The translations under genes were made by a program, and so were the position numbers. A DNA stretch of 64,000 nucleotides, from positions 34,619 through 98,618 of the forward strand of contig NZ_PYWI01000019.1 of the NCBI RefSeq assembly GCF_003049575.1, written 5' to 3'. The notes beneath the pieces are model-generated. The model worked only from the letters and a program-made list of their open reading frames with translations. It was not told where the DNA came from and did no database searches. Positions 50,974 through 60,110 of this stretch are shown piece by piece (position 1 is the first letter of the stretch; each line of letters starts with the position of its first letter). This DNA comes from Lysinibacillus parviboronicapiens. GTDB taxonomy: Bacteria; Bacillota; Bacilli; Bacillales_A; Planococcaceae.

Positions 50974-51957
50974 CTAATTCGTAAATGTCACTGTAATAAC
51001 CGTACCTTTTCCTACTTCGGACGTAATGTCTAGTTCATGGCCGAGCTTTTCGCATATTTCATTGGCTAAATATAAGCCCATCCCTGTCGATTCCCCAGTC
51101 TTACGTCCGTTTTCGCCAGTAAAAAAGGCCTTTGTCACACGAGAAAGATCGGAAGCAGGAATACCAATGCCCTCATCACAGATTGCTAGCTGAATGTATT
51201 CATCTTTTTTAATGGCAGAAATCACTATTTTTTTATTCGCTTCAAATGTATATTTCACCGCGTTTGTGACGAATTGTCCGATAATAAAACGTAGCCATTT
51301 AGAATCGCTTGCTACGATGATGTCATCCTCAATATGAATTTCAGGAAAAACTCGTTTCGTAATAAATAAACGTTTATTTTCATTAACAGTTGCAGTCACA
51401 ATTGATTTTAACGCAATCTGTTCTACTTGCATGTCTTCTTCAAAGTTCTCCAATCGAGCATTGACTAGTACCATGTCTAAGCCTCTGCGCAAGCGATCAA
51501 TTTCCTCCTGCACATTCTTTTTGTCAAGTGGGCGTTCATCCTGCAATAACAATTCAATAACAGAAATGGGCGTTTTCATTTGATGCACCCATTGGTTCAT
51601 AAACTGATCATGTCGCTTTTGACTGGCATACAAAGAATGAAGTTCATGTTGATACAGTCGATAAAGTTCATGCATATATTTTTCTGTCTGCATAGCCTCA
51701 GGTGTTTTTGCATTTTTCTGCAGCCCATCTTCCATCGTTTTTGGGAGCTGCGAAATTTTCATTAAGTAACTTTGACGCATTAAATAGCGAACAAGTAGAA
51801 ATGAGCACAACAACACCAAACTAATACTGACTGAGTAAATAGCAGTATCGACATTCCGAAAACCATCTAACCAATACAACACCATGATAAAACCCACTAA
51901 TAGGAGCTGGAAGATAAAGAATGACGCATAGTCTCGCAAAAATAATTTCCAGCCCAT
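50974..51957 (-). CDS. Bce-type intramembrane-sensing histidine kinase
   Basis: 327 residues. Two membrane helices at about 10-27 and 37-57 with almost no extracellular loop, the hallmark of intramembrane-sensing kinases. Phospho-acceptor His in HQMKTPISVIELLLQ, N box GQFVTNAVKYTF, G boxes CDEGIGIP and GESTGMGLYLANEICEK. It senses antibiotic through the BceAB-type transporter. It overlaps the regulator gene by 1 bp. Confidence 0.94.
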   Translation of the reverse strand: MGWKLFLRDYASFFIFQLLLVGFIMVLYWLDGFRNVDTAIYSVSISLVLLCSFLLVRYLMRQSYLMKISQLPKTMEDGLQKNAKTPEAMQTEKYMHELYRLYQHELHSLYASQKRHDQFMNQWVHQMKTPISVIELLLQDERPLDKKNVQEEIDRLRRGLDMVLVNARLENFEEDMQVEQIALKSIVTATVNENKRLFITKRVFPEIHIEDDIIVASDSKWLRFIIGQFVTNAVKYTFEANKKIVISAIKKDEYIQLAICDEGIGIPASDLSRVTKAFFTGENGRKTGESTGMGLYLANEICEKLGHELDITSEVGKGTVITVTFTN

Positions 51958-52661
51958 TACAGCTCACCCGCACTTAAAATGAAGCGGTATCCAGCACCAC
52001 GAACTGTTTCTATCGTAGACGAAATATGATAATCCGCTAACTTTTTACGTACTCGCGTCATATTGACATTCAATGTATTCTCATCTACAAAAGCCTGGTC
52101 ATCCCAAAGCTCTTCAAGCAGTTGCTCACGTGTTACCACTTTTGGTGCCTGTCCCATTAAAAGCTCTAGAATGATACATTCTTTCTTTTGCAATGGAATT
52201 TCTAACTCATTTTTATGCAGCTCCATACGTTCTAAATGTAATACAAGCTGTCCTTGCTTTATTGTTCGTTCTTCTTGTCTAGAAGCATATTCACCATATG
52301 TACGGCGCAAATGACTCCGGATTTTAGCCAATACAATTTCATAATTGAATGGCTTCGTAATAAAATCATCGCCCCCATTTTCAAGCGCAAAAATTTGGTC
52401 CATTTCGCCAGAACGCGCCGAAATGAAAATGATTGGACAAGTTGTATATTGACGCAACTGGCGACACCAATAGTAGCCGTCATATGCTGGTAAATTTATG
52501 TCAAGTAATACCATATGTGGATTAAATGCCTTAAACTCTTCAATGAGATAATCAAATTCTTGGATTGTTTCAACTTCGTATTGATATTTTCTAAGCGTTT
52601 CTGCGAGCAACGATGCAATCTTTACATCATCCTCGACAATAAATATCCGATGCTTCTCCAT
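51957..52661 (-). CDS. Bce-type response regulator (OmpR family)
   Basis: About 234 residues from ATG 52661 (AAAGGAG seven bases upstream). Receiver domain with phospho-acceptor Asp in HMVLLDINLPAYDG and Lys in ITKPFNYE; winged-helix DNA-binding domain at the C-terminus (LELLMGQAPKVVTREQLLEELWD, NVNMTRVRKKL, TVRGAGYRF). It should activate the linked transporter genes. First gene of the operon. Confidence 0.94.
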   Translation of the reverse strand: MEKHRIFIVEDDVKIASLLAETLRKYQYEVETIQEFDYLIEEFKAFNPHMVLLDINLPAYDGYYWCRQLRQYTTCPIIFISARSGEMDQIFALENGGDDFITKPFNYEIVLAKIRSHLRRTYGEYASRQEERTIKQGQLVLHLERMELHKNELEIPLQKKECIILELLMGQAPKVVTREQLLEELWDDQAFVDENTLNVNMTRVRKKLADYHISSTIETVRGAGYRFILSAGEL

Positions 52662-52695
52662 ATCCACACTCCTTTCTCTCTATATATTGTACCAA

Positions 52696-52733
52696 AAAAA
52701 GGTTCGGCGACATAATTGCCAACGAACCTTTTT
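52696..52733. terminator. Hairpin terminator upstream of the Bce-type operon
   Basis: AAAAAGGTTCG (52696-52706) and CGAACCTTTTT (52723-52733), 11 pairs, with T tract on both strands. It may end lplJ, whose stop is 185 bp away. Just below it on the minus strand a TACAAT could be a -10 for the response regulator. The rest of 52740-52917 shows nothing. Confidence 0.7.
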
Positions 52734-52917
52734 TCTATAGCGCCTGTAAAATGTCAGCTACCTATTTTTAGCTCAGAAAATAATGTACCGCTAGCCTTAA
52801 GTTTCTACTCAGAAAAATGATAGCAATCAGCCGCAATAATCATTTAGAAACGAATGGCTCCAGCGCCAGCTATATTTTTGAGATGAAGGCGTTCATCCTC
52901 TTACCCTCCAGCTTTTC

Positions 52918-53910
52918 TTAATAAATTAATTGTAAAAACTCTTCTGTTGTAACACCACCAAAGTATTTCGCAATATCAATATCAGCTAATGCTTCAGCAA
53001 TTGCAGTACGATCATAGTTTGTACCTACTAAGCGTTGTTCAACATCATTTATATCACCTACACCAAAAAAATCACCAAAAATATGCGCTTCTTCAATAGT
53101 GCCGTGATTCACTTCTAAGCGAATATCGATGCCCCCTGTTGGGAAACGATGTGTTTTTTGAATATTAAAGCGTGGAGATTTACCATAATTCCATTCCCAT
53201 GTTTGATATCGCTCACCTGACAATTTGTGGATATTGACCCAATCTTCTTCTGTCAAGCTGTAATAACGGATATTCTCTTCACCACCAAAGATGGATTTTA
53301 AAATTTCTAAGCGGAATTCTTCAACCGTCATCTTCTCTTTTAAAAACTCTGAAATATTAGCTACACGTGAACGAATCGATTTAATGCCCTTTGATTCGAT
53401 TTTATCTTTTTTAACTTTTAGTGCAGACACCACAGCGTCGATTTCTGTATCAAACATTAATGTTCCATGACTAAACATACGGCCCTTCGTAGAAAACTGT
53501 GCGTTTCCAGATACTTTACGTCCTTCCGCTAATATATCATTACGACCCGATAATTCTGAATTGACACCTAGTTTTGCAAGTGCATCTACAACTGGCTGTG
53601 TAAATTTTTTATAATTCATAAAGCTATCGCCATCATCTTTTGTAATAAAGCTGAAGTTTAGATTTCCCAAATCATGATACACAGCACCGCCACCTGAAAG
53701 ACGACGCACAACAATAATGCCATTATCCTCCACGTAATCTGTATTAATTTCTTCAATTGTATTTTGATTCTTACCAATGATGATGGACGGCTGATTTATG
53801 TAAAATAACAGCACCGGTTCCTTCTCAACATCCATTGTCTTTAATAAATACTCCTCAATGGCAAGGTTAATGCGTGGATCATGAATCCCTTTATTATCAA
53901 CGAAAATCAT
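52918..53910 (-). CDS. lplJ: Lipoate--protein ligase
   Basis: Attaches free lipoate to E2 subunits and GcvH through lipoyl-AMP. 330 residues. Motifs: NQPSIIIGKNQNTIEEIN, VVRRLSGGGAVYHDLGNLNFSF (residues about 70-95), catalytic Lys in GRKVSGNAQF. The C-terminal accessory domain is present (about 240-330). Divergent neighbour of yhfH, as in B. subtilis. Confidence 0.95.
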   Translation of the reverse strand: MIFVDNKGIHDPRINLAIEEYLLKTMDVEKEPVLLFYINQPSIIIGKNQNTIEEINTDYVEDNGIIVVRRLSGGGAVYHDLGNLNFSFITKDDGDSFMNYKKFTQPVVDALAKLGVNSELSGRNDILAEGRKVSGNAQFSTKGRMFSHGTLMFDTEIDAVVSALKVKKDKIESKGIKSIRSRVANISEFLKEKMTVEEFRLEILKSIFGGEENIRYYSLTEEDWVNIHKLSGERYQTWEWNYGKSPRFNIQKTHRFPTGGIDIRLEVNHGTIEEAHIFGDFFGVGDINDVEQRLVGTNYDRTAIAEALADIDIAKYFGGVTTEEFLQLIY

Positions 53911-53966
53911 CTCGCGTTTCCTCCTTCACAAAATATCCTTATTTATTTTAACGTAAATTAGGCATT

Positions 53967-53995
53967 TTGTGTTGACGAAACGCATCTGTTATAAT
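53967..53995 (+). promoter_or_regulatory. Promoter of the YhfH-like gene
   Basis: -35 TTGTGT (53967-53972), 17-bp spacer, consensus -10 TATAAT (53990-53995). Confidence 0.65.
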
Positions 53996-54052
53996 ACACT
54001 AAGAAATATCAAAACAGTAATAGTACAGATGAACTTAAAGGAGGAGTCCACA

Positions 54053-54178
54053 ATGTTAGAAAACGTAGTTGAATTTTTCAAGAATTTACCCGCAAAACAA
54101 TGCACGGAATGCGGAGAAAAAATCGAAGAACAAAGCGAATGCTACAGCAACACTTGTGAAAAATGTAACTGCCTATAA
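54053..54178 (+). CDS. yhfH: Small zinc-ribbon protein (YhfH-like)
   Basis: 41 residues from ATG 54053, preceded by AAAGGAGGA. The frame can be extended upstream, but only this start has a ribosome site. Sequence begins MLENVVEFFKNLPAKQC and has two CxxC pairs, CTEC and CEKC, about 17 residues apart: a likely zinc ribbon. YhfH of B. subtilis is similar and also neighbours lplJ. Function unknown. Confidence 0.85.
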   Translation: MLENVVEFFKNLPAKQCTECGEKIEEQSECYSNTCEKCNCL

Positions 54179-54286
54179 GCATTTGCCTATTCTGTGATCG
54201 TCATATACGTGCCCCACACGTAATAATAATGACAACTCTCATCATATTTTTGATGAACCCTTAATTAAATCTCTTACACTTACGAA

Positions 54287-54324
54287 ACAGCGACTGATAC
54301 GCTCATATCAGTCGCTGTTTTTTG
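54287..54324 (+). terminator. Terminator of the YhfH-like gene
   Basis: AACAGCGACTGATA (54287-54300) with TATCAGTCGCTGTT (54307-54320), 14 perfect pairs, then six T. The following stretch, 54325-54488, has no gene or signal that I can see. Confidence 0.92.
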
Positions 54325-54488
54325 TTGTTGCCTACCTCAACTTCTCTAAGCTGAGACAGTTTACGAATACCCAAGTGGAACGACACTATGTCCGAGCGGT
54401 ACTCAACGATTACCCGAACGATACCTCACTCCACCTGAGTAATAATCTCACACCACCCTGATACTCCACAGCATCGCCCGTCAGCCAT

Positions 54489-54522
54489 AAAAAAAAGCAC
54501 TCACCATAGTTTTGGTGAGTGC
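54489..54522 (-). terminator. Terminator of yhgE
   Basis: GCACTCACCA (54497-54506) with TGGTGAGTGC (54513-54522) and eight T on the minus strand. Confidence 0.92.
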
Positions 54523-54535
54523 AAAAACTTTATTA

Positions 54536-56737
54536 TTAATTCTCTTCGGCTACTTTTGAGTAACGTTTTGTGTGTAATAACATGAAATAACCGAAAGTAA
54601 TAGCTAAGAATACAGCCATGTATCCAAACAACATACCATAGTTTTGCCATAAGTAAGACATATCACCTGTGGATATACTTGCTTTAAATGCTTGAACAGA
54701 GTAAGTCATTGGTAGTAATTTATTGAATACTTGTAATGGTTCTGGAATCAATTCAAGTGGGAATGTACCTGCACTTGTTGTTAGTTGTAAAATTAATACA
54801 ACAATTGCCATGAAACGTCCTGGATCACCGAAAATGGAAACAAGCATTTGAATTAACCCTAGGTAAACATAGCTTGTTAATAGCGCTGAGAGTACGAAAT
54901 ATCCTAAATTTTGTACTTCCAGACCTAAGCCCCATTTTACAATACCAACCGTTAATAAAGATTGAATCAATCCAACAACAGCTAATACAGTCACTTTACT
55001 TGTAAACCAAGATGCACCGTTTTTCGGACGAATTGCTGGTTCAACAAGTGGGAAAACAATTGAAATTAGTAATGCACCAACGAATAAGCCGAGTGAGATA
55101 AAGTAAGGTGAGAAACCTGTACCATAGTTTGGTACATGGTTAACAGATTCTTTATCAACTTCTACTGGATTACCAACCATATCATATGTGTCGTCATTAG
55201 CGTGTACCTCATTTGCTTTTTCACTTGCTTCGCCTAACTTACTTGTTAATGTTGCTGTGCCATCTGCTAGTTCAGTAGAGCCTTCTGCTAGTGTCGAAGA
55301 ACCATCTGCTAATTCACCAGATTTGGACGCAAGCGTTGTTGTACCTTCGTTTAATGTTGTTGTTCCAGTTGCTAATTCGTTTAAACCAGATGCTAATGTT
55401 TTGGATCCAGCTACAGCTGTATTTACACCAGCATTTAATTCACCTAGTTTAGCGGCAAGTGTTGCGTTACCAGCCTGTAAATTTTTGGCACCATCAACTA
55501 ATGCATTACTTTTTGCTGATAATGAATTGGCACCTGCTAAGACATCTGCTTGACCTGCTGCAATTTGTGTTGCACCAGAATTTACTTGGTTCGCACCTGC
55601 CTGTAATTTTTCTGTACCGCTTGCTAAAGAATTTAAGCCGTTATGCACACTTGCACTTCCTGCTTGTAACTCTGCAAGTGTTTGCTTTAATGCCGCCGCT
55701 TGCTCTTCTGGCATTGAAGCAATTGCACTTTGTAATTGCGCTGTTAAAGCACTAATTCCTGCTTCTACTTTTGCTGAGCCATTTGTTAACTGATTAGCTG
55801 CACCGTTTAATGTGCCTGCACTTTCAGCAACAGAAGCTGCACCAGCTATAATTTGTTGTTGTTTTTCATTTAACGTTGTAAGACCTGCTTCTACCTTAGC
55901 TACACCTTGTGTATATTGAGATAGGCCTTGTTCAAGATTTGTTGCACCTGTTGCTGCTTGTTGTGCACCTTTTTGCAGCTGGACTGTACCATCTTGTAAT
56001 TTCACAAGACCAGTTGATAATTCAGTAGCCCCAGTTGCCGCTTGACCAGCACCTTTAGTTATTTTGTCAGTACCATTGGAAAGTTCGATTGTACTTGATG
56101 CTAGTTGCTCCAGATAGCCTTTTAAATCTTTGGCACCATTCGCTACTTTTTTCGCACCTTCATCTAACTTAATGGAACCATCAGCTGCTTCTGTAAAGCC
56201 ATCACCTAAAGTTGCAATAGAATCAAATAATTTTTCTGCATATGTAGCAGAAACTTGTGAATTTACTTCCGCACGTACACGATCCATTGCTGTTTCACCA
56301 ATTTGTGCACCAAGGAAGTTTAAACCTTCATTCGGAATATAATTGATTACTAATTTAGATGGTTTGTCGTCTAATAATGTTGTTGCATGATCAGAAAAAT
56401 TTGTTGGGATTTCAAGGATCATGTAATAGTCACGACCATTTAAACCCTTTTCAGCCTCTTCTTTTGACACTTCGATAAAGTTAAACTGCTCACTATCGAC
56501 AAGCTTATCGACCAAGGTATCCCCCAAATCTAATTTAACTCCATCCATTTCCGCACCAGTGTCTTCATTGACAATCGCTACTGGTAAATTTGGTAAGCCC
56601 GCATACGGGTCCCAAAACGCCCATAAAAACATTCCTGCGTACATGACAGGGATGAATAGTACAGCGATAATCGAAACAAGCATTTTTCTTGTTTTAAAGA
56701 TTTTCAGCCATTCAGCTTTAATCATACTTTTTCTCAC
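54536..56737 (-). CDS. yhgE: YhgE/Pip-family membrane protein
   Basis: 733 residues. One N-terminal helix (about 18-40), a long extracellular part (about 45-540), and about five C-terminal helices in an ABC-2-like arrangement (about 548-725). The extracellular part holds some 25 imperfect repeats of the LxxGxxxLxxG type (residues about 185-520; LSTGLVKLQDGTVQLQKGA), which should form long amphipathic helices. Relatives include the lactococcal phage receptor Pip and the MmpL-linked ESX/Yuk-type accessory protein EsaA. Cellular role in Bacillus is unsettled. A TetR gene and shared operator lie upstream. Confidence 0.9.
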   Translation of the reverse strand: MRKSMIKAEWLKIFKTRKMLVSIIAVLFIPVMYAGMFLWAFWDPYAGLPNLPVAIVNEDTGAEMDGVKLDLGDTLVDKLVDSEQFNFIEVSKEEAEKGLNGRDYYMILEIPTNFSDHATTLLDDKPSKLVINYIPNEGLNFLGAQIGETAMDRVRAEVNSQVSATYAEKLFDSIATLGDGFTEAADGSIKLDEGAKKVANGAKDLKGYLEQLASSTIELSNGTDKITKGAGQAATGATELSTGLVKLQDGTVQLQKGAQQAATGATNLEQGLSQYTQGVAKVEAGLTTLNEKQQQIIAGAASVAESAGTLNGAANQLTNGSAKVEAGISALTAQLQSAIASMPEEQAAALKQTLAELQAGSASVHNGLNSLASGTEKLQAGANQVNSGATQIAAGQADVLAGANSLSAKSNALVDGAKNLQAGNATLAAKLGELNAGVNTAVAGSKTLASGLNELATGTTTLNEGTTTLASKSGELADGSSTLAEGSTELADGTATLTSKLGEASEKANEVHANDDTYDMVGNPVEVDKESVNHVPNYGTGFSPYFISLGLFVGALLISIVFPLVEPAIRPKNGASWFTSKVTVLAVVGLIQSLLTVGIVKWGLGLEVQNLGYFVLSALLTSYVYLGLIQMLVSIFGDPGRFMAIVVLILQLTTSAGTFPLELIPEPLQVFNKLLPMTYSVQAFKASISTGDMSYLWQNYGMLFGYMAVFLAITFGYFMLLHTKRYSKVAEEN

Positions 56738-56750
56738 TCCTATACATTTC

Positions 56751-56772
56751 GACCGAAAACGTCATTTGGTCA
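56751..56772 (-). promoter_or_regulatory. Probable TetR-regulator operator upstream of yhgE
   Basis: Plus strand reads GACCGAAA, nine bases, TGGTCA, 14 bp before the yhgE start. The same motif, 17 of 22 positions identical, occurs in the regulator's own promoter at 57454-57475. Confidence 0.7.
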
Positions 56773-56828
56773 ATTTCCTGCAAAAAAAATCTCAAACCTC
56801 ACAGTTTGCAAAATTTGTAGATTCTTTC

Positions 56829-57398
56829 TTAAAGAATTAGTCCTCGAAAGATTGTTTCCTTAAAAAGATTCAGTATCTTTTCCTCCGGTATTTTGTCGTC
56901 ATGTAACTCATGCCAGTCGACAATAAACGCCAAATACGCCTTGAACAACAAATAGCTTACTAATTCAGCATCACAATCTCGTATCTCCCCTTTATCAATA
57001 CGTTTTTGAATTAAAGCTGCTACGTACGATAATATTTCAGTTTCGATGCGAATTAACACTTGTTTAACTGCTGGGGTGCGTAATTCCTTCTCTTCCTCTA
57101 TTAACTTCGCAAATAAAAGATGTTTTTCGCGGAACTGAAGCATTTTCATTAAAGCATTATGCGCATTGTCCATAAAGCTTACTGATGAATCCAACACCGC
57201 ATCCGCTTCTGCCTTCATCTCTTGTACAAGTGACATAGCGATCTCTTGAAATAAGATTTCTTTATTTGCAAAGAATGTGTAAATTGTTCCTTTACCGACA
57301 TTGGCAATTTTCGCTACTTGCTCCATTGTTGTTGCTTTATAGCCAAACAACGTAAAAGATTTTGCAGCGGCTTCAAGAATTTCCTGCCTACGATCCAT
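56829..57398 (-). CDS. yhgD: TetR-family regulator (YhgD-like)
   Basis: About 189 residues from ATG 57398 (AGGAAAGG nine bases upstream; a start at 57407 would sit directly on the ribosome site). N-terminal TetR helix-turn-helix: ILEAAAKSFTLFGYKATTMEQ and VGKGTIYTFFANKEILFQEI (positions about 8-48). Helical ligand-binding domain follows. It lies directly upstream of yhgE, and both promoters share a motif, so it probably represses both. Confidence 0.92.
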   Translation of the reverse strand: MDRRQEILEAAAKSFTLFGYKATTMEQVAKIANVGKGTIYTFFANKEILFQEIAMSLVQEMKAEADAVLDSSVSFMDNAHNALMKMLQFREKHLLFAKLIEEEKELRTPAVKQVLIRIETEILSYVAALIQKRIDKGEIRDCDAELVSYLLFKAYLAFIVDWHELHDDKIPEEKILNLFKETIFRGLIL

Positions 57399-57453
57399 TT
57401 GCGACATCCTTTCCTGTTGGGTTCTGTACATCTTTTGTACACGGAAATTAAAG

Positions 57454-57480
57454 TGACCAGAAAACCGTTTCGGTCATCTG
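57454..57480 (-). promoter_or_regulatory. Probable operator of the TetR regulator at its own promoter
   Basis: TGACCAGAAAACCG then TTTCGGTC (57454-57475) plus a further CTGGTCA-type half site to 57484. It is the reverse complement match to the yhgE site and lies immediately downstream of the -10 box. Confidence 0.7.
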
Positions 57481-57486
57481 GTCATT

Positions 57487-57515
57487 ATCATATTCCTATT
57501 TTAAAAATAATGCAA
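57487..57515 (-). promoter_or_regulatory. Promoter of the TetR regulator gene
   Basis: Minus strand: -35 TTGCAT (57510-57515), 17-bp spacer, -10 TATGAT (57487-57492). Operator follows directly. Confidence 0.7.
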
Positions 57516-57519
57516 GCAT

Positions 57520-58038
57520 TTAATGATGATTTTTTTCATCTTTTTCGTCTTCACCTTGCTGTGCATCTCCCGATGTACCATTACCATGTTCCATCATATT
57601 TGTATCTGCTTTTTCATCTTCCGGTAGTATTTGTGTCATATCAGGTGTGCCAGCAGTAATTTGTTGCTTAGGCATATTATGAATGCCATTAGCAGTTGTA
57701 TGTGCAAACATATAATATACACTGTCATGGTCAAATGTTATTGTTGCCTTGTAGACGCCATCTTTGTCTAACGTCCCATCAATCATTTGCCCTTCATCAC
57801 GTTTACCTGATTCCCAAACTTCAAATTCTACTATTGCATCATCAATATTTTCTCCGCCTTGTTCAACATGAGCTGCCAGCTCAATTGGTTCATTTATAGC
57901 AACTTCTTTGGGCGTTAAAATATCAACTTTCAACATTTCAGGCATTTCGGGTTCTGGTAAAGCTGCTGGCTCTTTCTTGTCCCCACACCCCACTAGTAAT
58001 GCTGTTACAGCAATACATGCAAATAACCATTTCTTCAT
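57520..58038 (-). CDS. FixH/YtkA-like lipoprotein
   Basis: 172 residues. Lipoprotein signal with lipobox LVGC (Cys18). Residues about 35-125 are a YtkA/FixH-type beta-sandwich (ELAAHVEQGGENIDDAIVEFEVW, GVYKATITFDHDSVYYMFAH). The tail is low-complexity, acidic and ends in histidines (EKNHH), which could bind metal; this is a guess. Cotranscribed with the kinase gene, 3 bp apart. Confidence 0.82.
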   Translation of the reverse strand: MKKWLFACIAVTALLVGCGDKKEPAALPEPEMPEMLKVDILTPKEVAINEPIELAAHVEQGGENIDDAIVEFEVWESGKRDEGQMIDGTLDKDGVYKATITFDHDSVYYMFAHTTANGIHNMPKQQITAGTPDMTQILPEDEKADTNMMEHGNGTSGDAQQGEDEKDEKNHH

Positions 58039-58041
58039 CTT

Positions 58042-59430
58042 CTATTCCTCCATTAATGGTATCGTAATTTTGACATTTGTACCCTTCTCTACTTCACTTT
58101 CAATCTCTATTTTCCCAAGCAATTGCTTTAACAATTGTTCGACAATTGATAAGCCTAATCCACTGCCACCATCCGCACGACTTCGTGCTTTATTCACACG
58201 ATAAAAACGCTCAGTGACATGTGATAAATCTGCCTGTGGAATGCCAATACCATAGTCTTTGATTGTAATGTGAGCGAATTCATTATTTTCAATTGCTGTG
58301 ATTTCAACTTTCGATTGCTCATGCGAATAATTGATAGCATTTTCAATAATATTTATAAAAATTTGCTTAAGTTTCACTTCATCTGCTTTGACTATCAACG
58401 AATCATCCGCAGTAAGTTGTAGTGTTATATCCTTTTTCTGTGCTTGATGCATCAAAATTTGCTGTACTTCACGTAAAGTTTCTGTTAGAGGGATTGGATA
58501 TAATATAATTTCTTTTTGTTCATTTTCCATTCGTGCAAGCTGCAGAAGTTCATTTGTTAAACGTTCCATACGATTTGCCTCACGCACGATAAGTTGAATT
58601 GTTTCTTCTTTTTGCGTGTCTGAAATAATTCCATCCTGCATCGCTTCACTATATCCTTTTACATAACTAATTGGTGTACGTAATTCATGTGAAACGGTTG
58701 CTAAAAAAGACTTTTGCACCTCATCCTCGCGCTGTATTGCCTCGGCCATATCATTAAATGTACTTGATAGTTTCCCAATTTCATCACTTGAATTAACCGG
58801 TACCCTAGTTTCATAATTACCGTACGACATCTGTTCGACAGCTGTTTGCAGTTCATTTAATGGACGCATAATATGTCGTAAGCCTTTATAAACAAAAAAG
58901 CTGATAACAATTAGAAAGAAAAAGGCGCTGACAAATAGTAGAATTACCTCTTGACTGGCCAGTTCACTAATTTTTGCTAATGGAAAATAAATATAAATAA
59001 TGCCCTCTAATCTATTTTGATCCACTAGGGGTAAAACAACTGAAATAAGTTGCCGATCAAACCGTGGCTCATAACCAATCTTTTGCACATACTCGCCTGC
59101 TAATAATTGTTGACGTTCCTCTGCACCAATCAGTGTTTCATAATCAATATCAAACGGTACACAAGCACTAAGCTCCCGGGGGTTCCGCACTGCAAAAATA
59201 TTCAAATTAGAATAATCATTGTAATGCTCGATAGCTGCAATAAATTCATCTGTTACCTTACCACTTGTATACATTGTTTGTAATTTGGTCCCTACTTCAA
59301 TCATCGTACTTTCCGTGTCTTCCACATATAGCTGCTCATACAAAAAATCTGTTAGAACATACATAAAAACAACTGTAATGATTAAAAATGCAAAAATTAA
59401 TAACCAAATGCGTGTAGAAATCTTTTTCAT
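58042..59430 (-). CDS. Sensor histidine kinase
   Basis: 462 residues. Membrane helices at about 9-29 and 162-185 enclose an extracellular sensor of about 130 residues. HAMP domain about 185-238, HisKA with SHELRTPISYVKGYSEAMQDG-like phospho-acceptor region (His at about 249), and HATPase with N box NIIENAINYS, DYGIGIP and GGSGLGLSIVEQLL. Overlaps the response regulator by 4 bp. Stimulus unknown; the two lipoprotein genes in the operon may report on the cell surface. Confidence 0.94.
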   Translation of the reverse strand: MKKISTRIWLLIFAFLIITVVFMYVLTDFLYEQLYVEDTESTMIEVGTKLQTMYTSGKVTDEFIAAIEHYNDYSNLNIFAVRNPRELSACVPFDIDYETLIGAEERQQLLAGEYVQKIGYEPRFDRQLISVVLPLVDQNRLEGIIYIYFPLAKISELASQEVILLFVSAFFFLIVISFFVYKGLRHIMRPLNELQTAVEQMSYGNYETRVPVNSSDEIGKLSSTFNDMAEAIQREDEVQKSFLATVSHELRTPISYVKGYSEAMQDGIISDTQKEETIQLIVREANRMERLTNELLQLARMENEQKEIILYPIPLTETLREVQQILMHQAQKKDITLQLTADDSLIVKADEVKLKQIFINIIENAINYSHEQSKVEITAIENNEFAHITIKDYGIGIPQADLSHVTERFYRVNKARSRADGGSGLGLSIVEQLLKQLLGKIEIESEVEKGTNVKITIPLMEE

Positions 59431-60110
59431 TCGCCTGGATCAAAACGGTAGCCGACTCCCCAGACGGTTTGAATATGCCCCGCTGCTTCCTTTCCAAGCT
59501 TCAAACGTAAGGTTTTAATATGAGTATCAACAGTTCGTGTTCCACCTACATAATCAATATCCCAAATTCGCTCAAGCAATTGCTCCCGTGAATACGCATT
59601 TCCTGGATTTTTCATAAACAAATGCAATAATTCAAATTCCTTCAATGTGAGAGGAATAGCCTTGCCATTTACCGATACTTTACGTGCAATTTCATCAAGT
59701 TTAATGTATCCAAACATAATATATTTCTGTTGTAAGTCTGCAATATTTGTACCACTTCTTCTCAGCACTGCATGTATTCGGGCCACAAGTTCATCATTGG
59801 TAAACGGCTTTACAATATAATCATCGCCACCAAGCGTAAGCCCCTTCACTTTGTCCTCATTCGCATCTCGTGCCGTAAGAAAAATAACTGGAACATCCGA
59901 CATGGCACGAATACTTTGACAAACAACAAAGCCATCCTCATGTGGCATCATTACATCCAGTAGTACCAAATCGATTTGTTCGCGCACTATAATATCATAA
60001 GCTTCTGTACCACTCGCGGCTGTAAATGTCTCAAATTTAGAATTACCTAGCATCATTTCAATCAAATTTTGCATATCTTGCTCATCATCCACTATTAATA
60101 CGCTAGTCAC
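59427..60110 (-). CDS. OmpR-family response regulator
   Basis: 227 residues. Receiver: acidic pair DDEQD, phospho-acceptor Asp in LVLLDVMMPHEDG, Thr in FLTARDANED, Lys in IVKPFTNDE. C-terminal winged helix with LTLKEFELLHLFMKNPGNAYSREQ-type start and VDTHIKTLRLKLG, VWGVGYRF. Overlaps neighbours on both sides by 4 bp, so the four genes are one operon. Confidence 0.95.
   Translation of the reverse strand: MTSVLIVDDEQDMQNLIEMMLGNSKFETFTAASGTEAYDIIVREQIDLVLLDVMMPHEDGFVVCQSIRAMSDVPVIFLTARDANEDKVKGLTLGGDDYIVKPFTNDELVARIHAVLRRSGTNIADLQQKYIMFGYIKLDEIARKVSVNGKAIPLTLKEFELLHLFMKNPGNAYSREQLLERIWDIDYVGGTRTVDTHIKTLRLKLGKEAAGHIQTVWGVGYRFDPGE

Noticed and set aside
54325..54488. GC-richer stretch between yhfH and yhgE as a possible degenerate gene or RNA
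   Set aside because: No open frame with a start signal, no clear stem structure and no repeat found in it.
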